Shown here: positions 1 to 6,776 of the stretch, piece by piece | Layout: each line of letters starts with the position of its first letter | Numbering within the stretch: position 1 is the stretch's first letter | NCBI GenBank assembly: GCA_035291905.1 | Contig: DATDRF010000209.1 | Span: 1 to 18,226, forward strand | DNA length: 18,226 bases | Direction of reading: 5' to 3' | Source of the DNA: JACPLA01 sp035291905 | Lineage (GTDB): Bacteria > Bacteroidota > Ignavibacteria > UBA10030 | The notes under the pieces: generated by a model | Database searches by the model: none | Told to the model about the DNA's origin: nothing | The model's input: only the letters and a program-made list of their open reading frames with translations | Translations under genes and position numbers: made by a program

Positions 1-185
1 AGCTGCTGCTGATCCTTGCTCAGGGTTATCTTCAGGCGCTCCAGTTCACGCTGCAGCGAAGGGCCGAAGGCAAGGAGCTCCTTCACAATGGTCTCCTGAA
101 CAACGGGAGAATCATCGTCCAGAAGCCTCAACAAATGGGGAAGTTGTTTTGGATCAGGGGTTGTCATCTGAACATTGATAATCAT
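1..185 (-). CDS. N-terminal fragment, possibly SirB1/transglutaminase-like family protein
   Basis: Reading the minus strand inward to the window edge gives an open frame with no stop, so only the N-terminus (about 61 residues) is present. It reads MIINVQMTTPDPKQLPHLLR and continues with LLDDDSPVVQETIVKELL and a charged helix ending in KDQQQL. The leucine-rich LLDDDSxxVxExVxxxLL pattern resembles the helical N-terminus of SirB1-like proteins with a transglutaminase-like core in Bacteroidota and Ignavibacteriota; this is recognition by eye, not a search. The ATG at 185 has a short GGGA ahead of it; a second in-frame ATG at 167 is also possible. The catalytic region would lie outside the window, so the function is unproven. 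The gene is divergent from the hydrolase gene at 433. Confidence 0.5.
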   Translation of the reverse strand, partial: MIINVQMTTPDPKQLPHLLRLLDDDSPVVQETIVKELLAFGPSLQRELERLKITLSKDQQQ

Positions 186-277
186 TTTTTTCCCATGAGT
201 CAACAGAAGTGGGACGAACGGACATCCTGGTATTCAACTACGTGCCTTCTCTGCTTGCCCCCGCCAGTCCCGACCTG

Positions 278-296
278 TCCCGATTTTCAGTCGGGA
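278..296. repeat. Short inverted repeat in intergenic spacer
   Basis: TCCCGA, a 7-nt loop and TCGGGA form a small hairpin in the 247-bp spacer between two divergent genes. Similar TCCCGA/TCGGGA arms recur at 4006-4027. It is followed by a T-rich stretch, but no gene on the plus strand ends here, so it reads better as a dispersed repeat remnant than as a terminator. Confidence 0.4.
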
Positions 297-359
297 TGTT
301 TTGAATTGGGATGTTTTTTACGGGGTGTCCTCCGTGGCTAAGTCATTTCAAGAGGCGAA

Positions 360-391
360 TTGATTCTGGAACTGGATTTCTTTAGTTTTTG
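360..391 (+). promoter_or_regulatory. Putative Bacteroidota-type promoter for the hydrolase gene
   Basis: TTG at 360-362, a 20-nt spacer and TAGTTTTT at 383-390 match the TTG / TAnnTTTG pattern except at the last base. It lies about 42 bp upstream of the ATG at 433. The same 20-nt spacing occurs at three other gene starts in this window, which supports it. Confidence 0.45.
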
Positions 392-432
392 TCCTACGCC
401 GAGCCATTCAACAATCGAAGGAGGATTCCCTC

Positions 433-1314
433 ATGAACCATCGCCATTGGATCACCGCTGCAATCACGCTGGCGGTAGCGCTTCCATCGCTTGCCCAGGA
501 GCATGCCCACCATGACGCCGGACCCGGCATGCATCAGGAAAAAACAATGAAGGACCCAAAACTTCCCGCCGGCGAATCGAACGCCAAGGAAGTTCTGGAG
601 CAGTCTCCTCGTCACGGGGAATTCGTGGGCATCGAATTGCCCGGCACAAAACAGAAGATAAACACCTGGGTTGTCTATCCGGAGCGAAAAGAGAAAGCGG
701 GAGTGGTCATTGTCATCCATGAGATTTTCGGACTCTCAGATTGGATCAGAGCGGTTGCAGACCAGCTCGCTGCGGACGGATTCATCGCTATAGCACCGGA
801 CCTCATTTCGGGAATGGGCCCGGGAGGCGGAGGCACTGAATCGGGGCAGACTCGTGACGACGTTGTAAAACTCATCAGGGGGCTCTCACCGGAAGAAACG
901 ACCAAACGAATGAATGCAATCTTTGGCTACGCGAAAAAGATCCCCTCGGCCAACGGAAAGATCGCGACCATCGGATTCTGCTGGGGCGGGTCGTGCAGCT
1001 ATTCGTATGCGGTCTCGCAGCCTGATCTCAACGCAGCAGTCGTCTACTACGGCACCTCTCCCGACAGCGGAGCTCTCGCCACGGTCAAGGCGCCCGTGCT
1101 CGGCCTGTACGGCGCTGATGACGCGAGAGTGAACGCGACCATCGGGCCGGCATCGAAGGAGATGAAGAAGTTGGGGAAAAGCTATGACGTGGAGATCTAC
1201 GATGGTGCAGGGCACGGATTCTTGAGACAGCAGACGGGAAGGGAAGGGGCCAACATGGCAGCAACGAAAAAAGCCTGGCCACGAACACTGGAGTTTCTGA
1301 AAAGAAACCTTTGA
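433..1314 (+). CDS. Exported dienelactone hydrolase family protein
   Basis: A 293-residue alpha/beta hydrolase of the dienelactone hydrolase (DLH) family. Residues 1-21 form a signal peptide with likely cleavage after SLA, so the enzyme acts outside the cytoplasm. A short His-rich stretch (residues 24-34, EHAHHDAGPGMH) follows, then the hydrolase fold from about residue 60. The DLH landmarks are present: HEIFG (Glu97), the nucleophile elbow GFCWGG with Cys183, an Asp in GADD (229/230), and His261 in GAGHGF, giving a Cys-Asp-His triad. Family members cleave ester or lactone bonds; the substrate here cannot be told. GAAGGAGGA at 417-425 is a strong ribosome-binding site 8 nt before the ATG. The gene is single, with a promoter-like element upstream and a hairpin just after the stop. 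Confidence 0.9.
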   Translation: MNHRHWITAAITLAVALPSLAQEHAHHDAGPGMHQEKTMKDPKLPAGESNAKEVLEQSPRHGEFVGIELPGTKQKINTWVVYPERKEKAGVVIVIHEIFGLSDWIRAVADQLAADGFIAIAPDLISGMGPGGGGTESGQTRDDVVKLIRGLSPEETTKRMNAIFGYAKKIPSANGKIATIGFCWGGSCSYSYAVSQPDLNAAVVYYGTSPDSGALATVKAPVLGLYGADDARVNATIGPASKEMKKLGKSYDVEIYDGAGHGFLRQQTGREGANMAATKKAWPRTLEFLKRNL

Positions 1315-1326
1315 TCCCCTCATGGG

Positions 1327-1355
1327 CCTTCCGAAGGTCCATGACCTTCGGAAGG
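1327..1355. terminator. Bidirectional hairpin between convergent genes
   Basis: A perfect 13-bp stem (CCTTCCGAAGGTC and its complement) with a 3-nt loop sits 12 nt after the hydrolase stop and 13 nt from the stop of the convergent membrane-protein gene. There is no real T tract on either side, so termination is inferred from position and stem strength. Confidence 0.6.
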
Positions 1356-1368
1356 TGAGGGTCTCGCT

Positions 1369-1722
1369 TTATTGATCCTCGTTTTTCAGCTTCTTTGCAG
1401 CAACAAAGTAGAAGATGATGAGGCCGATGCCGCCCGCAATGAGCATGCTGGCAAAATAGATCGAATCATGGAAATAGAAGTAACGGTCGAGTATGTTGGC
1501 CACGATTAATCCTGCTCCTACGAACGCCGCCAGCAAACCCCATTTCAGGCTGGAAAGAGGATTGGGCCGAAATATCTGTGGTATGGCCGATCCTTTCAGC
1601 TCTGAGGCCTTGACTCCCTTTTCAAGCATCGCCATTCGCTCCTTATGCCTTGTGGCAAGCCAGGTATAGGTGATAAATCCGACCGAGCCAAAAACGACGA
1701 GCATTCCAACGACAGGTTCCAT
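1369..1722 (-). CDS. Small three-helix membrane protein, DUF6249-like
   Basis: A 117-residue integral membrane protein of unknown function. Predicted membrane helices lie at about 3-23, 59-78 and 88-109, with a basic C-terminal tail. Between helix 1 and 2 is the cytosolic-looking segment RHKERMAMLEKGVKAS; the (R/N)xERMAxxEKG pattern is what I associate with the DUF6249 family of small Bacteroidota membrane proteins, often found beside ECF sigma genes. AGAAAGG at 1731-1737 is a ribosome-binding site 8 nt from the ATG. The gene is divergent from the ECF sigma gene starting 89 bp away, so the two may share a control region. The family assignment is by memory of the motif, not by search. Confidence 0.72.
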   Translation of the reverse strand: MEPVVGMLVVFGSVGFITYTWLATRHKERMAMLEKGVKASELKGSAIPQIFRPNPLSSLKWGLLAAFVGAGLIVANILDRYFYFHDSIYFASMLIAGGIGLIIFYFVAAKKLKNEDQ

Positions 1723-1746
1723 GGTGTTATCCTTTCTTTAACCGGG

Positions 1747-1777
1747 TTGTCTCTGGTTTCCTGCTTTAGTAACTTTG
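1747..1777 (+). promoter_or_regulatory. Bacteroidota-type promoter of the sigma/anti-sigma operon
   Basis: TTG at 1747-1749, exactly 20 nt, then TAACTTTG at 1770-1777: a perfect match to the TTG / TAnnTTTG promoter of Bacteroidota. Transcription would start near 1783, giving a leader of about 30 nt to the GTG at 1812. This is the best promoter in the window. It matches the housekeeping pattern, so nothing here shows autoregulation by the ECF factor. Confidence 0.6.
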
Positions 1778-1811
1778 ACCAGAAAACGAGCCCCAGGGTT
1801 TCAGGAAAAAC

Positions 1812-2474
1812 GTGAAACCCGTGGCCGGTTTCCAGGGTCTAATGAAAGGAACCCCTACGGAACCGAAATTGGCCAAGACGGACCAGGAAATAATCGAAAA
1901 AGTCCTTGCGGGGGACAAAAAGGCGTTTTCCGATCTTGTCAACCGCCACAAGGATCGGGCAATGACCCTTGCCATGAGAATGCTCAAGAACCGCGAGGAG
2001 GCGGAAGAGGCTCTCCAGGATGCCTTTCTCCGTGCCTACAACGCGTTGAGCCGATTTGAATGGCGGTCGAGCTTTGCCACGTGGTTCTATCGCATCGTCT
2101 ATAATGTATGCTCCACGGCGCTCAGCAAGAAAGGGGAGGACATTCACGTTTCGCTGAATGACAACGAAGACGAAATGAAACGGGAACTGCCCGATGCCGA
2201 TCCGGGCCCGGATGATCAGCTGGAATCTACAGACGTTCGGAACATCGTTCTCGATGAGATCAACCGGCTGCCCGCGACCTATGGGAGTGTCGTTACTCTC
2301 TTTTTTCTCCAGGAAATGAGTTACGAAGAAATTGTTGCCGTAACCGGCATGCCCCTGGGGACAGTGAAAGCAAAACTGTTTCGGGCCCGACTTCTGCTTC
2401 AAAAGGCTGTGGAAGGAAGGCTGCAGGAAAACATCGAAATTGCACCCGGGAAGATTGCTCCGGCGTTTCGATAG
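1812..2474 (+). CDS. ECF-type RNA polymerase sigma factor (sigma-70 family)
   Basis: A 220-residue sigma factor of the extracytoplasmic-function type that would direct RNA polymerase to a stress or envelope regulon. Region 2 covers about residues 42-108, with the core-binding NREEAEEALQDAFLRAY motif and the SSFATWFYRIVYNVC helix that meets the -10 element. A polar acidic linker (about 110-140) leads to region 4 (about 146-198), whose helix-turn-helix MSYEEIVAVTGMPLGTVKAK reads the -35 element. Length and layout are standard for the class. The GTG at 1812 has AGGA 5 nt upstream; an ATG at 1842 (residue 11) is an alternative and would still keep all of region 2. The stop codon overlaps the ribosome-binding site of the anti-sigma gene, implying coupled translation. 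Confidence 0.93.
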   Translation: MKPVAGFQGLMKGTPTEPKLAKTDQEIIEKVLAGDKKAFSDLVNRHKDRAMTLAMRMLKNREEAEEALQDAFLRAYNALSRFEWRSSFATWFYRIVYNVCSTALSKKGEDIHVSLNDNEDEMKRELPDADPGPDDQLESTDVRNIVLDEINRLPATYGSVVTLFFLQEMSYEEIVAVTGMPLGTVKAKLFRARLLLQKAVEGRLQENIEIAPGKIAPAFR

Positions 2475-2484
2475 GAGAAAAGCA

Positions 2485-3024
2485 ATGTCACATTTGACCT
2501 TCAAACAGATTCAGGATCTTGCGGACAGGAGTGATACCGGCGATGCTTTGCTGCGTCACGTGGCCGATTGCCGCCGGTGCGCACGGGAGGTTGCGATTCA
2601 GCGTTCACTTGCCCGTGCAGCGAAGGAAGCACCGGTCGTGAAAACATCGGCTTCGTTCACACGCAAGATCATGGAGTCCGTTGACCCGGGCTCCCGACAG
2701 ACCTGGCTCTTCCGCGTGCTGGGGGGAACAGGGAATGTCTTTGCCATGGTTCTTGTCCTCGCCATTGTCGGCTACGCTCTCGTTCTTTCTCCGGGTACCT
2801 CGGGTGCCACCTCAGAGCCATCGGCAATGTCGAAGCTTCTCACGGAGTACTACGGTCAACTACAGCAAGTCCTTGTGCAGGCATCAGGGACGATGAAAGG
2901 GACCATTGCAAGCCAGGCCCCGGCGCAAGAATCGAAAATCTTCATCATGATGATCGCTTCCATCCTGATTCTTCTGTTGCTCGATCGATTTGTTCTTGGC
3001 CGATTCCTTCACACGCGACGGTAG
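2485..3024 (+). CDS. Membrane anti-sigma factor with zinc-binding HxxxCxxC motif
   Basis: A 179-residue protein placed as the partner of the preceding sigma factor. Near the N-terminus it has His25-xxx-Cys29-xx-Cys32, the core of the zinc-associated anti-sigma (ZAS) domain that occludes the ECF sigma factor. Two hydrophobic segments follow at about 84-103 and 151-171, separated by a roughly 47-residue loop, and the protein ends in a basic tail. The start is the ATG at 2485 with AGGAGA (2473-2478) 6 nt ahead; an upstream ATG at 2440 lies inside the sigma gene and has no such site. Many ZAS proteins have a single membrane helix, so the two-helix hairpin, which puts both termini on the cytoplasmic side, is slightly unusual. 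The signal it responds to is unknown. Confidence 0.82.
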   Translation: MSHLTFKQIQDLADRSDTGDALLRHVADCRRCAREVAIQRSLARAAKEAPVVKTSASFTRKIMESVDPGSRQTWLFRVLGGTGNVFAMVLVLAIVGYALVLSPGTSGATSEPSAMSKLLTEYYGQLQQVLVQASGTMKGTIASQAPAQESKIFIMMIASILILLLLDRFVLGRFLHTRR

Positions 3025-3046
3025 CATCTTGCTGTGAGATCTTCTG

Positions 3047-3073
3047 AGGCCCGCCTCCGAGCGGGTTTTTTTT
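3047..3073 (+). terminator. Rho-independent terminator of the sigma/anti-sigma operon
   Basis: CCCGC (3050-3054), a 6-nt loop and GCGGG (3061-3065) are followed directly by eight T residues (3066-3073). G-U and A-U pairs can extend the stem outward. It lies about 25 nt after the anti-sigma stop and isolates that operon from the next gene. Confidence 0.88.
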
Positions 3074-3132
3074 CTGCATTTCCCCCTGTTTTTTCGTTAT
3101 ATTGACCTCACCACGTTGATGGATTCTATCCC

Positions 3133-3930
3133 TTGTCAAATCTCCTGAACATCTTTTTTGTCGGCGATATTGTGGGCAAACCCGGTCTGCAGCTCGTTGA
3201 AAAACTCCTGAAGACATATCTTCAGAAGTATGAGGTGGATTTCTGCATCGTCAACGGCGAGAACGTCACCGATGGGAAAGGAGTATCCGAAGAGGATGCG
3301 AAGACCCTGTTCGGTCTCGGTGTGCACGTTATCACGACCGGAAACCATCTTTGGGACCGGTGGCAAAGCAGGGCGCTGCTCGCAAAGGAACGGAACATCC
3401 TTCGTCCTCTGAACTATCCGAGAGAAAACGGCGGTCAGGGTTTCGTTCTCTATGATCTGAAGGAGAAAGGGCAGGTGGGAGTGATCAACCTGCAGGGAAG
3501 GACCTACATGCAGCCCATCGATGACCCGTTCAAGTCGGCGGATTGGGCGATCAGCAAGATGGCGAATGATACAAAAGTATTCTTCATCGATATGCACGCA
3601 GAGGCATCGGCCGAGAAGATGGCCCTTGCCTGGCATCTTGACGGCCGCGTGAGTGCCATCGTGGGCACGCACACGCATGTCCCGACTGCCGATGCGCGGA
3701 TTCTGCCGAAAGGGACAGCGTTCATTACGGATGTCGGAATGAGCGGTCCGTACGACTCGGTGATCGGCATGCGGAAAGAAGTTGCCATTCGAAGGTTCCT
3801 CACTCAGACACCCCACAAATTCGAAATGGCGAGCGACGATGTGAGGTTGTGCGCTGTCTTCGTACAGGCCGATCGTGATACCGGAAAGGCTGCAAAAATC
3901 GAGCAGGTGATCTTCCCGTCATTTATATGA
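3133..3930 (+). CDS. YmdB-type metallophosphoesterase (TIGR00282 family)
   Basis: A 265-residue cytosolic metallophosphoesterase of the YmdB family. In Bacillus YmdB is a 2',3'-cyclic-nucleotide phosphodiesterase; that activity is inferred here by family. The di-metal ligands are all in place: Asp12 (VGDIVGKPG), Glu43-Asn44 (NGENVTDG), Asn71-His72 (TTGNHLWD), His155 (DMHAE), His180 and His182 (GTHTH). Length is normal for the family. There is no in-frame ATG before an upstream stop at 3103, so the TTG at 3133 is the start; it puts LLNIFFVGDIVG in the expected N-terminal position, with a weak GGA about 9 nt before it. The gene follows the terminator at 3047-3073, so it needs its own promoter; TATATTG at 3098-3104 is a poor candidate. 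Confidence 0.92.
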   Translation: MSNLLNIFFVGDIVGKPGLQLVEKLLKTYLQKYEVDFCIVNGENVTDGKGVSEEDAKTLFGLGVHVITTGNHLWDRWQSRALLAKERNILRPLNYPRENGGQGFVLYDLKEKGQVGVINLQGRTYMQPIDDPFKSADWAISKMANDTKVFFIDMHAEASAEKMALAWHLDGRVSAIVGTHTHVPTADARILPKGTAFITDVGMSGPYDSVIGMRKEVAIRRFLTQTPHKFEMASDDVRLCAVFVQADRDTGKAAKIEQVIFPSFI

Positions 3931-3964
3931 CACTCCTTTCTCTGTGTCCCTGTCTACCGGTTTA

Positions 3965-3985
3965 CCCGCCGCGTTGTTTGGCGGG
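3965..3985. repeat. GC-rich inverted repeat (CCCGCC / GGCGGG)
   Basis: CCCGCC (3965-3970) and GGCGGG (3980-3985) flank a 9-nt loop in the 132-bp spacer between the metallophosphoesterase and folD. The same arms recur at 4959-4986, after folD, which marks it as a dispersed repeat rather than a gene-specific element. Confidence 0.5.
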
Positions 3986-4005
3986 CAGGCAGGCTCTGTG
4001 CCTTC

Positions 4006-4027
4006 TCCCGAAGGGATCCCTTCGGGA
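4006..4027. repeat. Perfect 22-bp palindrome
   Basis: Positions 4006-4027 read the same on both strands (TCCCGAAGGG-AT-CCCTTCGGGA). It follows the CCCGCC hairpin and lies 35 bp before the folD start. It could be a binding site, a hairpin in the RNA ahead of folD or part of an intergenic repeat; the TCCCGA/TCGGGA arms shared with 278-296 favour the last. Confidence 0.55.
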
Positions 4028-4062
4028 TCTGTGTCCTCCGTGGTTATGTATTTGGAACGACC

Positions 4063-4941
4063 ATGCCAGCCCAAATCATTGACGGAAAAGCAATAGCAGC
4101 CGAGATTCGGCTTGAGGTAAAGAAGAATGCCGACGAGCTGATAAAGAAGCATCGGATCACCCCGGGACTCGCCTTCATTCTCGTCGGCGATAATCCTGCG
4201 TCGCAGTCGTACGTTGGAATGAAGGGAAGGGCCTGCGCAGAGGCGGGATTCTATTCCGTTACAGAGAGACTTTCGAAGGAGACCCCGGAAAAGAAGCTCC
4301 TTGAAATGATCCGCGGATTCAATCAGGACCCGAAGATTCACGGGATCCTGGTCCAGCTCCCGCTCCCTTCGCAGATTCGCGAACATCTGGTCATCGAGGC
4401 AATCGACCCCAAGAAAGACGTCGACGGATTTCACCCGTGGAACGTCGGCCAGCTGGTTACGGGAGGCAAAGGCTTCAAGCCGTGCACGCCGGCGGGCATT
4501 CAGCAGCTGCTCCTCAGAAGCGGCAACGACCCGGGGGGAAAGCATGTCGTGGTGGTCGGGCGGAGCAATATTGTCGGCAAGCCGGTTGCCAACATTCTCT
4601 CTCAGAAGCAGATGGGCGCCAATGCAATAGTCACCCTTGTCCATACAGGGGCAAAGGACCTTCGTCCGTATACGAAAAGCGCGGATATCCTTATCGCCGC
4701 CATGGGATGTGCAGAATCGATAACAGGTGAGATGCTGAAAGAAGGGGTGGTCGTGGTGGATGTGGGAACAAATCGTGTCGAAGATGCTTCAGCAAAGAAG
4801 GGGTATCGCATCGTCGGCGACGTCCATTTTGAATCTGTCAGCAAGATCGCAAAGGCAATCACTCCGGTTCCCGGGGGAGTGGGGCCGATGACGATTGCCA
4901 TGCTCCTTTCGAATACACTCGAGGCGGCACAACCTTCGTAA
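4063..4941 (+). CDS. folD: FolD: methylenetetrahydrofolate dehydrogenase / cyclohydrolase
   Basis: A 292-residue bifunctional cytosolic enzyme that oxidises 5,10-methylene-THF to 5,10-methenyl-THF with NADP and hydrolyses this to 10-formyl-THF, supplying one-carbon units for purines and formyl-Met-tRNA. The N-terminal catalytic domain has Tyr50 and Lys54 (SYVGMK), Gln98 (VQLPLP) and Asp121 in PKKDVDGFHPWNVG. CTPAGIQQLL (141-150) precedes the Rossmann domain with the dinucleotide loop VVGRSNIVGKPVA (164-176). The C-terminal signature TPVPGGVGPMTIAML (267-281) is intact. Length is typical. Only a weak GGA lies upstream of the ATG. It is separated from neighbours by repeat-bearing spacers and seems to stand alone, convergent with the thioredoxin-like gene. 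Confidence 0.97.
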   Translation: MPAQIIDGKAIAAEIRLEVKKNADELIKKHRITPGLAFILVGDNPASQSYVGMKGRACAEAGFYSVTERLSKETPEKKLLEMIRGFNQDPKIHGILVQLPLPSQIREHLVIEAIDPKKDVDGFHPWNVGQLVTGGKGFKPCTPAGIQQLLLRSGNDPGGKHVVVVGRSNIVGKPVANILSQKQMGANAIVTLVHTGAKDLRPYTKSADILIAAMGCAESITGEMLKEGVVVVDVGTNRVEDASAKKGYRIVGDVHFESVSKIAKAITPVPGGVGPMTIAMLLSNTLEAAQPS

Positions 4942-4944
4942 TTT

Positions 4945-5030
4945 GACATTCGGTGTTGCCCGCCCGACCGCCGTCAGGCGGGCGGGGATATTCAATATTG
5001 TTTTTCTTCCCAGAGACAATATCGAATGTC
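4945..5030. repeat. Composite palindromic spacer between convergent genes
   Basis: The 116-bp gap between the folD stop and the convergent thioredoxin-like gene is built from nested inverted repeats. An 8-bp GC stem (CCCGCCCG 4959-4966 with CGGGCGGG 4979-4986) is followed by an AT-rich imperfect stem (4990-5000 with 5017-5027, one mismatch). GACATTCG (4945-4952) and CGAATGTC (5023-5030) form outer 8-bp arms. GAATGT recurs at 5045-5050. It may end transcription from both sides, but its make-up is that of an intergenic repeat. Confidence 0.55.
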
Positions 5031-5057
5031 GAACATTGGATGTAGAATGTAGAGTCT

Positions 5058-6698
5058 TTACTTCCCCAAAAACTTCTCCAAAGTCCTTTCGAGTTCTTCC
5101 CCCCGCAGCTCATTCTCCATCGCCAGTATCTTTCCCTCGCCATCAACCAGAATCGGTTTCGGAATGCCGATAACTTCGAACCGTTTTGCAAGGTCACTCT
5201 CGAATCCCTTCTCGATGAAGGCGTGGAGCCACGGCATCTTCCACTTTTTCTCTCTGAACTTCACGACATCTTCCGGTTTTGGGTCGAACGAGAAACTGAT
5301 GATCTGGAACGTCTTCCCCTTGAAGCGTTCATAAGCCTTGTGCATGCTCTCCATTTCCCCGATACAGGGGCCGCACCAGACCGCCCAGAAATCCAGCATG
5401 GTGATTTTCCCCTTCAAGAGGTCATTCGAAATTGTAGATTGGGCGTCCTCGAGCGAAGCAAGCTTGAACTCCGGTACCGTTTTCCCGAGAGTGATCGCAG
5501 TTTCCATCGTCATTCGCTGCTTTGCCATCTGTCCGTACTGTGTATCGCCGTACCCTTCCACGAGTTTCCTGTAGTACTTCTTATACTGCTCCTCCTTCTG
5601 CCCGTACTTTGCGGTCATCATCTGATCAAAAAGAATGCGCGATTTCAAGGTTCTGTCACGGTTCTTTTCAGTGAATCCATCCATGTATGTTTCGGCGTCG
5701 AAGCTCGATCCGGCAAGCCGGGTACCCGAAATGATGAGGCCGGGCGACACCGACCAGATCCCCGATTCAGCCGGGATCTCCGTGAGCGCCTGTCGGACAA
5801 TCGACGAATCAACACCCTCTTTGGCGATGGGAGAGATGCCGAGGTATTGCATCAGGAGGAGCTGACGGTCGAAGGGATTGCGTGCCTTCCTGAGCTTTTC
5901 CGCCAGAGTCTTGAGCGGTCCGGAAACGTCATAGTGAAACGTCTTCATATCCTTTCCTGACTTCTGGAATTCCACGGCGGCTTTCTGCGCCCCCTGTTGC
6001 GCCTCCATAACTCCATTGTAAGCAGCCAGGAATTTCTCCTGGACCGATCCCTTCCCGTTGAACGTAACCTTCTCCTTTACGTCGGAGCGGGGAACCTTGT
6101 GCGGGTCAAAAACAATAAGAACCTTGCCGTTCTTTGGCGTGACAACCGATTGATAGTCACCGCCGCCGTCGTATTCATAATCTTCCGACTGGGTACCGTT
6201 GATGCTCCGCGGAGGGGTGAACACATTGAAGATCTGGTATTTGAATCGACTTTTCTCGGTTTCGAAATCGGCGGTGAATGTTCCGTCGGGCTGCTTTGCC
6301 ATCGCTTTTGGTTTCGCCATTGAGAAATCGTTGAAGTCCCCAATAATCTGTGCGGACTCAATGGTCTTGCCGAAAGGATAGGTCGCAAGCCTGACATTGA
6401 TGCCTATCTTTGAGGGCTTTTCAATAAGAAGCGGGATGTTGCTGGCCAAATGGTCGACGCCGGCAACCTGAAGGCGCAGCGTTCCCTGTTCAGTCGTCGA
6501 GATCTTGAATGAGCCGTCGAATCCCACTTCGACGGATGCCAACGCCTTCGCCGGATCGCTCATGCTGTAGAGATCCACATTTGCCTTCTTGAGGGGATTG
6601 CCGTCATACCCGGCGACCTTTCCGGAAACAACGGATTCCTGAGAAAGTAACGTGGCCGAAATAAAGAGTAAAAGAATGGAGATGAGGAGATGTTTCAT
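5058..6698 (-). CDS. Exported TlpA-type thioredoxin-fold protein with carboxypeptidase-regulatory-like and CBM48-like domains
   Basis: A 546-residue exported protein. Residues 1-20 are a signal peptide ending in LLSQ. About 22-105 look like a carboxypeptidase-regulatory-like (peptidase-associated) beta domain (VSGKVAGYDGNPLKKANVDL). About 108-165 (IIGDFNDFSMAK, then PDGTF and SRFKYQIFN) resemble a CBM48/glycogen-binding E-set domain. A helical region (about 215-400) leads to a TlpA-like thioredoxin domain (about 405-546) with active site Trp441-Cys442-Gly443-Pro444-Cys445 and the cis-Pro513 loop (VIGIPKP). A thiol-disulfide role in the periplasm or outer envelope is likely; the partner is unknown. 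The start is the ATG at 6698 because AAGGAG (6707-6712) lies 8 nt ahead and the signal peptide begins there; a longer frame to 6776 is untranslated leader. A promoter-like element is at 6746-6776. Confidence 0.85.
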   Translation of the reverse strand: MKHLLISILLLFISATLLSQESVVSGKVAGYDGNPLKKANVDLYSMSDPAKALASVEVGFDGSFKISTTEQGTLRLQVAGVDHLASNIPLLIEKPSKIGINVRLATYPFGKTIESAQIIGDFNDFSMAKPKAMAKQPDGTFTADFETEKSRFKYQIFNVFTPPRSINGTQSEDYEYDGGGDYQSVVTPKNGKVLIVFDPHKVPRSDVKEKVTFNGKGSVQEKFLAAYNGVMEAQQGAQKAAVEFQKSGKDMKTFHYDVSGPLKTLAEKLRKARNPFDRQLLLMQYLGISPIAKEGVDSSIVRQALTEIPAESGIWSVSPGLIISGTRLAGSSFDAETYMDGFTEKNRDRTLKSRILFDQMMTAKYGQKEEQYKKYYRKLVEGYGDTQYGQMAKQRMTMETAITLGKTVPEFKLASLEDAQSTISNDLLKGKITMLDFWAVWCGPCIGEMESMHKAYERFKGKTFQIISFSFDPKPEDVVKFREKKWKMPWLHAFIEKGFESDLAKRFEVIGIPKPILVDGEGKILAMENELRGEELERTLEKFLGK

Positions 6699-6745
6699 CG
6701 AAGTGACTCCTTGGTTGGCTTCGCGATGGGGAAGTTGCGTCAGGA

Positions 6746-6776
6746 ACAATCTACGCACGCCATAGGCGAGATTCAA
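6746..6776 (-). promoter_or_regulatory. Putative Bacteroidota-type promoter of the thioredoxin-like gene
   Basis: On the minus strand TTG (6776-6774), a 20-nt spacer and TAGATTG (6753-6747) resemble TTG / TAnnTTTG with one base off in the -7 element. The predicted leader to the ATG at 6698 is about 40 nt. The 20-nt spacing equals that of the other three promoter calls. Confidence 0.4.

Noticed and set aside
1839..2504. 221-residue open frame on the minus strand
   Set aside because: Lies fully opposite the well-supported ECF sigma gene, has no domain and no ribosome-binding site; a shadow frame.
3136..3816. 226-residue open frame on the minus strand
   Set aside because: Antisense to the YmdB-type metallophosphoesterase whose metal ligands are all present.
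6699..6776. 26-residue N-terminal extension of the thioredoxin-like protein
   Set aside because: The ATG at 6698 has AAGGAG 8 nt upstream and begins the signal peptide; the extension overlaps the putative promoter.
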